6,006 nt of DNA from Massilia sp. (GTDB taxonomy: Bacteria; Pseudomonadota; Gammaproteobacteria; Burkholderiales; Burkholderiaceae_D): positions 1-6,006 of the forward strand of contig JAQGNM010000285.1 of the NCBI GenBank assembly GCA_028291845.1, in the 5' to 3' direction. Every line of letters begins with the position of its first letter. Within the stretch, counting starts at the first letter, position 1. Position numbers and translations under genes: made by a program. Below, piece after piece: positions 1 through 5,383 of the stretch. The notes beneath the pieces were generated by a model. It was given only the letters and a program-made list of their open reading frames with translations, did not search any database and was not told where the DNA came from.

Positions 1-14
1 AATGCAAACCGGTG

Positions 15-119
15 GGGGGACTGGCTCCGAAGGTGCCTGTCCCATTTTCGCTTCACCACCAACGCTCCTTCTAGCGCTCTGCTCGCATGGGACAGGCACC
101 CTGCGGTTGCCAGTCCCCC
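15..119. repeat. REPIN-like inverted pair of REP palindromes
   Basis: Two palindromic units face each other. Unit 1 (17-43) is a hairpin of GGGACTGGC (17-25) and GCCTGTCCC (35-43), nine pairs with one central T-T mismatch and a 9-nt loop. Unit 2 (89-117) is GGGACAGGC (89-97) and GCCAGTCCC (109-117), with an A-A mismatch and an 11-nt loop. The units are also reverse complements of each other: 15-25 matches 109-119 over 11 of 11 bases and 32-45 matches 87-100 over 14 of 14. The whole could therefore fold into one long cruciform with a 41-nt loop (46-86). Inverted doublets of REP hairpins are called REPINs and are known to be dispersed by RAYT (Y1 HUH) transposases; no RAYT gene is visible here. 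The element lies just past the stop of the minus-strand M56 gene and could also shape the 3' end of its transcript. The structure is read directly; the REPIN assignment is inference. Confidence 0.75.
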
Positions 120-153
120 TGCTGCCAGTCCCCCTGCTGCCACTCCCCCTTGC
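109..153. repeat. Three 15-bp tandem repeats of a REP arm
   Basis: Units GCCAGTCCCCCTGCT at 109-123 and 124-138 are identical. A third, GCCACTCCCCCTTGC at 139-153, has diverged. The repeat begins with the outer arm of the REP hairpin (GCCAGTCCC), so the extra copies look like slippage or duplication of the right REP end. They fill the space up to the stop codon of the M56 gene, which is complementary to 157-159. Confidence 0.8.
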
Positions 154-156
154 AGA

Positions 157-1953
157 TCAAGGTGCCGGCTGCGCCAAGCCTCGTGCCACCGCGTCGCGGA
201 TTGCCAGTCTGGTCGTTTGCTCCGACACCCTGGCCTGGGCTTCAATGCGGCTGCCCAACGCTTCCATGGTTTTACCGAGCGCTTCCATCGGTTTGCCGGC
301 ATCTTCCATCTGCGCGCCGATATCGGCCATCGGCTGTTCGGCCAGCGCCATGTCGGCGCTGCGCTTGCCCATTTGCGCGCCCAGTTCGCCCATGCGCGCA
401 CCGAGTTCATTCATCCGCACCTGCAACTGCGCGCGGCGGGCGGCGTCGGCGCCGGCCATTTCGCGGGCCAGCGAATCGAGTTCGCGGGACAGCCGCTGCT
501 GCTCGCGCGACAGCCGCGCCATCTCGGCGTCGCCGCCGCGCTGGCGGCTTCTCGCCTGTTTCTCCATCTGCCGGCCCAGCGCTTCCATCTTGCTGCCGTG
601 CTCGTCCATCCGGTCGCTGTGAACTTTCATTTCGTCGGACAGGCGGTCGACCGGCGCCCATGCCTGCACCACCTTGTCGACGGTCGCCGCATCCTTGATC
701 ACGTACGGCTTGCCGTTCTGGTGAAACCACAGGAAGTCGCCATGGATGCTGCGCTTGGCCGCTTCCAGCTGCTGCCACTCGGCGCGCGAGCTGCTGCCGT
801 TGATGCCGCTGCGGCCCGGCCGCACCAGCGCATACGGCTCGCCGCCATGCTTGCTGATTTTCTCGACCTTGATGGGCGGTGCGGGCGGCGCCGGCGCAGC
901 CGCAGGCACCGGCGGCACGGGCGGTACGGGCGGCACCGGCGGCGCCGACTGCGCATTGGCATAGAAAGTGGCGCAGGCCGCGGCCAGGCCGAACACCGGC
1001 ACCAGCATTTTCAGGCTGAGGGGTTCGGATTGATGGCCGACCAGGCGTTTGATACGTTGCATGAGATGTCCTCCGTGTGCCGCGTGGGCAAGTTGATGTT
1101 GCGTGCTGCGTTCAAGAACAAGCTGAAAACGGTCCAGCTCGGAAAGTGCCACCGCCAGGCGCCGCGGTTCGCCCAGCAAGGTGGCGGCAATGTCGTCGGC
1201 AACCTGCTCGCGCTCGGCCCGGATGCGGCGCGACAGCCACCACACCGCCGGGTGATAGAACAGCACGATCTCGATCGCGCTTTGCAGCAGGTTCACCAGG
1301 TAATCGTGGCGGCGGATGTGCGCCAGTTCGTGCGCCAATAAGGCTTCCAGCAAGTGGCTTGGCATGCCGCTCACCAGCGACGCCGGCAACAGCACCACCG
1401 GGCGCCACCAGCCGGCCGTCAAAGGGCTCGACAGGCCATCGACGATGCCGACCCGCAGCGCGCGGCTGATGCCCAGCCGCGCCGCCATGCTTTGCGCCCG
1501 CGCCTGCCAGAGTGCGTCCGCTGTCGAAGCGGACGGATCGCTGCGGCGCCGCACCCACAGCAATCCCAGCATCAGGCGCAGCGCCAGCGCCGCGGCACCC
1601 GCCGACCACAGCATGAGCAGCAGCGGCAAGCGCGCCTGCAATCCCAGTTGCAGATCCTGCTGCCAACTCGCCGCCTCGGCTGACGCCGTGTTCCATTGAA
1701 TATTGCCTGCCGCCGTCACCACCTGCGACAGCATCGCCGCCGGCGCAGCGTCAACATTCAGGCGCATCCACAAGCCCGCCAGCGGCAAGGCCGCGCACAA
1801 CAGCAAAGCAGCGCAAGCGACCGCATAACGCGCCTGCGGCGAACGCCCGCGCATGGCGGCCAGCAGCAGCGCCGCCGTCCAGCCAACCAACGCGCCCTGC
1901 CACAGAAAATCGAGCAGCGACCAGGCCAGGGCCGGCATCAACAGCTCACTCAT
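157..1953 (-). CDS. BlaR1/MecR1-like M56 family membrane metallopeptidase with C-terminal coiled coil
   Basis: A 598-residue integral membrane zinc protease of the BlaR1/MecR1 (M56) family. Hydrophobic segments lie at about 7-34, 43-64, 107-134, 222-240 and 313-332. The gluzincin motif HELAH is at 208-212 (zinc ligands H208 and H212, catalytic E209). The ERE-x-x-AD stretch at 247-253 supplies the likely third ligand. BlaR1 family members sense a signal outside the cell and activate a cytoplasmic protease domain that inactivates a repressor. Here the usual penicillin-binding C-terminal domain is absent: I see no serine-acylase S-x-x-K region. After the last helix come four Pro-Pro-Val units (338-349), a small domain around the FLWFHQNGKPYVIKD stretch (407-421), and a long coiled coil (about 438-575) with Met at every seventh residue in two blocks. 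The start is supported by GAGGA seven bases upstream (complement of 1961-1965). No BlaI-type repressor gene is adjacent in the window. Family assignment is secure; ligand and substrate are unknown. Confidence 0.9.
   Translation of the reverse strand: MSELLMPALAWSLLDFLWQGALVGWTAALLLAAMRGRSPQARYAVACAALLLCAALPLAGLWMRLNVDAAPAAMLSQVVTAAGNIQWNTASAEAASWQQDLQLGLQARLPLLLMLWSAGAAALALRLMLGLLWVRRRSDPSASTADALWQARAQSMAARLGISRALRVGIVDGLSSPLTAGWWRPVVLLPASLVSGMPSHLLEALLAHELAHIRRHDYLVNLLQSAIEIVLFYHPAVWWLSRRIRAEREQVADDIAATLLGEPRRLAVALSELDRFQLVLERSTQHQLAHAAHGGHLMQRIKRLVGHQSEPLSLKMLVPVFGLAAACATFYANAQSAPPVPPVPPVPPVPAAAPAPPAPPIKVEKISKHGGEPYALVRPGRSGINGSSSRAEWQQLEAAKRSIHGDFLWFHQNGKPYVIKDAATVDKVVQAWAPVDRLSDEMKVHSDRMDEHGSKMEALGRQMEKQARSRQRGGDAEMARLSREQQRLSRELDSLAREMAGADAARRAQLQVRMNELGARMGELGAQMGKRSADMALAEQPMADIGAQMEDAGKPMEALGKTMEALGSRIEAQARVSEQTTRLAIRDAVARGLAQPAP
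907..942 (-). repeat. 9-bp tandem repeat encoding four Pro-Pro-Val units
   Basis: Four consecutive 9-base units inside the M56 gene encode residues 338-349 as Pro-Pro-Val four times, with only third-position changes between units. They are followed by an Ala/Pro-rich stretch to about residue 360. The tract lies directly after the last transmembrane helix (313-332), so it probably acts as a stiff spacer holding the C-terminal domain off the membrane. A short in-frame repeat like this could vary in copy number between strains. Consecutive prolines normally call for EF-P during translation. Confidence 0.8.
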
Positions 1954-2278
1954 CGCACATTCCTCGATTACCCATTGCCGCTCCTTGACGAGAAGTAGAA
2001 TAAAATATCTAGAACAAAAAGTCTACAAGCTTTTGATATGTATGCAGGGTAAGCGGGCGCGCGGAGGCGCTCCAGCGCATTGCGACGGATGGCAGAAAAG
2101 GGGGAATGGACTGGAAAGATCGCCAGGTCGACTGCCAAGCGTTCGATCTTGGGCTGACGCCAGGGGAAGAAAATGCGGCCGCGCGCGATGGAAAACTGCC
2201 GATGTGGGGATTTTACTAGCGCTGGAAGACCAACGTAATCCTGCGACGCCACCCGCGGCGCCCGCATTTGATGGAACA
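1954..2278. other. Intergenic region upstream of the M56 gene; no gene recognised
   Basis: About 325 bases separate the M56 start from the frmA terminator. Positions roughly 1990-2045 are strikingly AT-rich for this genome and hold the operator-like array and the probable promoter of the M56 gene. From about 2045 to 2278 the composition returns to GC-rich. A 103-codon minus-strand frame (1968-2279) can be read through, but its product has no recognisable domain and runs through the AT-rich promoter, so I do not call it. I looked here for a BlaI/MecI-like winged-helix protein or remnant, the usual partner of BlaR1, and saw none. Confidence 0.5.
1995..2026 (-). promoter_or_regulatory. Symmetric operator-like array in the probable M56 promoter
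   Basis: The 32-base element has the form GTAGA-N8-TCTAGA-N8-TCTAC: outer arms at 1995-1999 and 2022-2026, and a central palindrome at 2008-2013, perfectly centred on 2010/2011. The right arm extends to TCTACA (2022-2027). TACA/TGTA-type half-sites are known in BlaI/MecI operators, so this is a plausible binding site for a repressor of that family or another dimeric regulator. It starts 42 bases upstream of the M56 start codon, where a promoter would be expected. Reading the minus strand, TTGTAG and TATTTT within it could serve as poor -35 and -10 boxes (15-base spacing). The symmetry is read directly; the function and the identity of the regulator are inference. Confidence 0.45.
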
Positions 2279-2307
2279 AGGCGGCGCCAATCTCAGCGGC
2301 GCCGCCT
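2279..2307 (-). terminator. Probable intrinsic terminator of frmA
   Basis: A perfect 10-bp GC-rich stem (2279-2288 with 2298-2307, core GGCGGCGCC/GGCGCCGCC) encloses a 9-nt loop and begins 8 bases past the frmA stop codon. In the minus-strand direction the stem is followed by TTGTTCC, a weak U-tract. The position just after the stop supports termination. The short U-run leaves some doubt about efficiency. Confidence 0.7.
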
Positions 2308-2315
2308 GAACCCGT

Positions 2316-3422
2316 TTAGTACATCACCACCGAACGAATCGACTCGCCGGCCTTCATCAAATCAAAACCTTCATTGATGCGCTCGAGCGGCAGGCGGTGG
2401 GTGATCAGGTCGTCGATGTTGATCTTGCCGTCCATGTACCAGTCGACGATTTTAGGGACGTCGGTGCGGCCGCGGGCGCCGCCGAAGGCGGAACCTTTCC
2501 ACACGCGGCCGGTGACCAGCTGGAAGGGACGGGTTGAAATTTCCGCGCCGCCTTCGGCCACGCCGATGATGATCGACTGGCCCCAGCCCTTGTGGCAGCA
2601 CTCGAGCGACTGGCGCATGGTGGTGGTGTTGCCGATGCACTCGAAACTGTAGTCGGCGCCGCCGTCGGTGAGAGCGATGATGTCGTCGACGACGTTGCCG
2701 GAGGTCTTGGGATTGATAAAGTCGGTCATGCCGAATTTGCGGGCCATCGCCTCGCGCGCCGGGTTCAGATCGACGCCGATGATTTTATTGGCGCCGACCA
2801 TCTTGGCCGCCTGGATCACGTTCAGGCCGATGCCGCCCAAACCGAACACCACCACATTGGCGCCCGCCTCCACCTTGGCCGTGAACAGCACCGCGCCGAC
2901 GCCGGTGGTGACGCCGCAGCCGATGTAGCAGATCTTGTCGAACGGCGCGTCCGAACGGACTTTCGCCAGGGCGATTTCCGGCACCACGATGTAATTTGAA
3001 AAGGTCGAGGTGCCCATATAGTGAAACAGCGGCTTGCCGTCGAGCGAGAAGCGGCTGGTGGCGTCAGGCATCAGGCCGCGTCCCTGGGTCGAGCGGATCG
3101 CCTGGCACAGATTGGTTTTTTGCGACAGGCAGAATTTGCACTGGCGGCATTCCGGCGTGTACAGGGGAATGACGTGATCATCCTTGCGCACACTGGTCAC
3201 GCCGGGGCCGACGTCGACGACGACGCCGGCGCCCTCATGGCCGAGAATCGCGGGGAAAATACCCTCCGGGTCGGCGCCGGACAGGGTGTAGTAGTCGGTA
3301 TGGCAAATACCGGTGGCTTTGATTTCCACCAGTACTTCACCGGCCTTCGGGCCTTCCAGTTCGACTTCTTCGATGGTGAGCGGGGCGCCAGCTTTCCAGG
3401 CGACTGCGGCTTTGGTTTTCAT
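2316..3422 (-). CDS. frmA: S-(hydroxymethyl)glutathione dehydrogenase / class III alcohol dehydrogenase
   Basis: A 368-residue cytoplasmic zinc, NAD-dependent dehydrogenase (also called adhC or GS-FDH). It oxidises S-(hydroxymethyl)glutathione, formed spontaneously from formaldehyde and glutathione, to S-formylglutathione; the family can also reduce S-nitrosoglutathione. Catalytic zinc ligands are C40 (in GICHTD), H62 (in GHEGAG) and C169 (in CGVTTG). The structural zinc cluster is C92, C95, C98 and C106. The Rossmann motif GLGGIG is at 194-199, followed by D218 for the NAD ribose. Arg110 lies where class III enzymes carry the arginine that binds the glutathione adduct. Length is normal for the family and the protein looks intact. 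AGGAG sits four bases before the ATG. The S-formylglutathione hydrolase gene (frmB/fghA) and an FrmR-type repressor, frequent neighbours, are absent from the adjoining positions. The preceding gene on this strand is a single-domain response regulator 55 bases upstream, so co-transcription is possible. Confidence 0.97.
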   Translation of the reverse strand: MKTKAAVAWKAGAPLTIEEVELEGPKAGEVLVEIKATGICHTDYYTLSGADPEGIFPAILGHEGAGVVVDVGPGVTSVRKDDHVIPLYTPECRQCKFCLSQKTNLCQAIRSTQGRGLMPDATSRFSLDGKPLFHYMGTSTFSNYIVVPEIALAKVRSDAPFDKICYIGCGVTTGVGAVLFTAKVEAGANVVVFGLGGIGLNVIQAAKMVGANKIIGVDLNPAREAMARKFGMTDFINPKTSGNVVDDIIALTDGGADYSFECIGNTTTMRQSLECCHKGWGQSIIIGVAEGGAEISTRPFQLVTGRVWKGSAFGGARGRTDVPKIVDWYMDGKINIDDLITHRLPLERINEGFDLMKAGESIRSVVMY

Positions 3423-3449
3423 GATGCTCCTGTGTGGGGATAATTCATC

Positions 3450-3455
3450 ATGATA
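3450..3455 (-). promoter_or_regulatory. Candidate -10 element for frmA
   Basis: The minus strand reads TATCAT here (5 of 6 matches to the sigma-70 -10 consensus), about 28 bases upstream of the frmA start. It would give a leader of roughly 20 bases. No good -35 box lies at the right distance. The site overlaps the palindrome ATCATGAT, and two GATAA repeats (plus strand) flank it. A GC palindrome, CCGCGCGCGG, is next to it (3457-3466). Evidence is weak; frmA may instead be read from further upstream. Confidence 0.25.
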
Positions 3456-3477
3456 ACCGCGCGCGGCGGAAAACGCC

Positions 3478-3882
<405 letters not shown>

Positions 3883-4198
3883 GAGGTAACTTCCGACGAT
3901 AAAAGAAACGCTCCGGCATGGCGCGGCGCGAAACGGTCTGAAAAATGCGGCTTAGCAGGGCCGGCCAATTTGGGTGACCGCAGGGAGAAGGCGGCAAGAC
4001 TGGAAAACAAGGAAAGCAAGCGTCGCCATAGGGGCGTTGAAGCGCAAACACGAACAGTTCAGCCGCGTTGCCGATAACGAATCATACCGCTGAAGTTGCC
4101 GCGTAGCCACTCTTCATAAAGAACTAGCCAGCGCTATCCCTCGCATTGCCCGCGCGTGCGATGGCGGCATGCCGCGTCGGCGGCGCAGTCGGGCTGCC
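3883..4198. other. 316-base gap between the two response regulator genes; no gene recognised
   Basis: No convincing coding region. Short frames here give arginine- and cysteine-rich products with no domain. On the minus strand, after the ANTAR gene stop, there are several small GC-rich inverted repeats: the perfect palindrome GCGGCATGCCGC (4164-4175), an overlapping 5-bp stem with a 4-nt loop (4171-4184), a 5-bp stem TCGCA/TGCGA with an 11-nt loop (4141-4161), TAGC/GCTA with a 4-nt loop (4125-4136), and a wider TTCAGC/GCTGAA pair (4058-4094). None is followed by a clear U-tract, so I do not call a terminator. The gap is long enough to hold a promoter or a structured leader for the downstream receiver gene, but I cannot identify a good -10/-35 pair. 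Confidence 0.4.
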
Positions 4199-4831
4199 TT
4201 ACTTGGTCTTGATACGGCCGGCGAAACCGGCGTGCAAGGCGTTGAGCATTTCCTCGGCGGCCAGCAGTTGATCGGCCACCTCATTGATCTTGCGGCGGCT
4301 CGAGCGCGCATGGTCGCGCAGCACTTCGAAGGCGGTGTTGCGGTCGGCCTGGAAGCGGCCCATCAGCAAGCCGACGGCGAGGCTGGTTTCACGGCCGGCG
4401 GCCAGGGCGGCATTGAGGTTCACTTCGGTGCGGCGCAGCTGGCGGATTTCATCGGCACGCGCCAGGCCCGCTTCGAAAGCCGGCATCAGGCGCGCGGCGT
4501 CGATCGGTTTGATCAAAAAGCCGACGGCGCCGAACCGGGCCGCCTGGCGGGCTGATTCGCCATCGGCGTTGGCGGAGAGGAACATGAACGCGACCGCGGT
4601 GTTTTCCTGCAGGTGGCGCGCCAGCTCCAGGCCGGACATGCCCGGCATGTTGATGTCGAGCAGAGCCAGGTCGGGTTCGCGCGCCTCGATCTTGCGGATG
4701 GCGTCGGCGGCGGAGACGGCGGTAACGGTGTCATAGCCGGCGTGGCCGAGCACTTCGGCAAGAAATTCCAGTAGCAGGGTGTCGTCGTCGACGAGCAGAA
4801 TCAAGCGTTTGGCGTTGGCTGATGAGTTCAT
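4199..4831 (-). CDS. Response regulator with receiver and ANTAR RNA-binding domain (AmiR/NasT type)
   Basis: A 210-residue two-domain regulator. The receiver (about 10-120) has the acidic cluster D15-D17, phosphoacceptor D59 (LLDINMPG), S86 in the switch position and K108 followed by P109. A short helical linker (about 125-150) leads to an ANTAR domain (about 150-205) with the family signature of conserved Ala, Leu-Met-Gly and Leu-Arg: A152, G154, L156-M157, A167, L171-R172 and A175. ANTAR proteins such as AmiR, NasR and EutV bind paired hairpins in nascent RNA and prevent transcription termination, so this one probably acts on RNA rather than DNA. I placed the start at MNSSANAKR (4831). The frame stays open further upstream to 5344, but that extension crosses a consensus promoter and the opposing gene. 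No sensor kinase is adjacent, and its RNA target is not evident. Confidence 0.93.
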   Translation of the reverse strand: MNSSANAKRLILLVDDDTLLLEFLAEVLGHAGYDTVTAVSAADAIRKIEAREPDLALLDINMPGMSGLELARHLQENTAVAFMFLSANADGESARQAARFGAVGFLIKPIDAARLMPAFEAGLARADEIRQLRRTEVNLNAALAAGRETSLAVGLLMGRFQADRNTAFEVLRDHARSSRRKINEVADQLLAAEEMLNALHAGFAGRIKTK

Positions 4832-4864
4832 TGTCTGGGAATCGATCGTGGTCCACGTAAAATG

Positions 4865-4893
4865 ATTATACGGCCTCCCAGCCTTGATGTAAC
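4865..4893 (-). promoter_or_regulatory. Sigma-70 promoter of the receiver-ANTAR gene
   Basis: On the minus strand GTTACA (complement of 4888-4893, 4 of 6 to the -35 consensus) is followed after exactly 17 bases by a perfect TATAAT (complement of 4865-4870). Transcription would start near 4858, leaving a leader of about 27 bases to the ATG at 4831. No strong Shine-Dalgarno sequence is seen in that leader. The promoter supports the short start of the regulator over the longer open frame. Confidence 0.65.
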
Positions 4894-4951
4894 ATTTCGT
4901 CGGAGCATTTTTAGGTGCGCTGCCCCTGCTCTTTTCACCTATTTTTCTGCG

Positions 4952-5305
4952 ATGACCGTCCCGCCCGATCCCCGCATTGTTGCCGCCGACCTCCTCGATG
5001 AAGTTGCCAAAGCCCGCCAGGCGGCGCCGCGCCCGGTGCCGTTGCTGCTGCGCTCGCCCGAACTGATGGCGCTCGATCCGGCCTTGCGAGTGCGCGTGCT
5101 GGCCCATGCCCGCCGCGCCACCGCCGCCGATCCGAAAACCCTGCTGGCGCTGGTGCTGTGGGGCGCCTGCATGCTGGCCCTGCTGTTTACGGCGGCGCCC
5201 TCGCAGCTGGGTCCGCTGCTGCTGGTCGGCTGGGTACCGGCGCTGCTGATCCACACCAACAATGTCCGCCGCGCGGCGCGCCGGCTGGCCCGGGACCTGG
5301 CCTGA
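4952..5305 (+). CDS. Small two-helix membrane protein of unknown function
   Basis: A 117-residue protein that I do not recognise. The N-terminal half (1-60) is soluble and rich in Ala, Arg and Pro, with probable amphipathic helices (DPRIVAADLLDEVAKARQ and the LMALDPALRVRVLAHARR stretch). Two hydrophobic segments at about 63-80 and 86-101 form a tight hairpin, and the arginine-rich tail (NNVRRAARRLARDLA) should stay in the cytoplasm by the positive-inside rule. That puts both ends inside. I chose the ATG at 4952 because an earlier in-frame ATG at 4862 would add 30 residues of unlike composition and overlap the divergent promoter. No Shine-Dalgarno site is obvious before either start. It is transcribed away from the ANTAR regulator and lies 78 bases before valS on the same strand. 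High-GC codon use agrees with its neighbours, so it is probably a real gene. Confidence 0.7.
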   Translation: MTVPPDPRIVAADLLDEVAKARQAAPRPVPLLLRSPELMALDPALRVRVLAHARRATAADPKTLLALVLWGACMLALLFTAAPSQLGPLLLVGWVPALLIHTNNVRRAARRLARDLA

Positions 5306-5345
5306 AAAGCCGTTGCGGGCGGACCATCCGGCCAGTCGCGTCATC

Positions 5346-5351
5346 TATAAT
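5346..5351 (+). promoter_or_regulatory. -10 element of the valS promoter
   Basis: A perfect TATAAT lies 32 bases before the valS ATG. Transcription would begin near 5358 and give a leader of about 26 bases. The -35 region at the expected spacing (5323-5328, ACCATC) is a poor match. The leader is pyrimidine-rich (TTTTTTCCCCTCT) and has no purine-rich ribosome site. Confidence 0.6.
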
Positions 5352-5383
5352 GGGGTTTTACTTTTTTCCCCTCTGCCCACACC

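Noticed and set aside
15..119. Inverted repeat read as insertion-sequence ends or a simple intrinsic terminator
   Set aside because: There is no transposase or target-site duplication between or around the arms, and no U-tract after the stem on the minus strand. The internal mismatched hairpins fit REP units better.
217..1341. Long plus-strand open frame (374 codons) opposite the M56 gene
   Set aside because: It is antisense to a gene with clear catalytic motifs. Its product is His/Arg/Ala-rich low complexity, as expected from the complementary strand of high-GC coding DNA.
1968..2279. 103-codon minus-strand frame between frmA and the M56 gene, considered as a BlaI-like repressor
   Set aside because: No helix-turn-helix or any recognisable motif. 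It starts at the frmA terminator and runs through the AT-rich promoter of the M56 gene.
4862..4951. Earlier in-frame ATG at 4862 for the small membrane protein
   Set aside because: The extra 30 residues include Cys/Phe-rich non-coding-like sequence. The ATG sits within the divergent promoter of the ANTAR regulator.
4832..5344. Upstream extension of the receiver-ANTAR reading frame to a start at 5344
   Set aside because: The added 171 residues are Gln/Arg/Gly-rich antisense of the small membrane protein gene. The extension crosses a perfect TATAAT promoter, and the receiver domain begins normally at MNSSANAKR.
5306..5383. T-box or other amino-acid-responsive leader before valS
   Set aside because: Only about 26 transcribed leader bases are expected after the TATAAT at 5346, too short for a T-box or attenuator. 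No stem-loop is seen.
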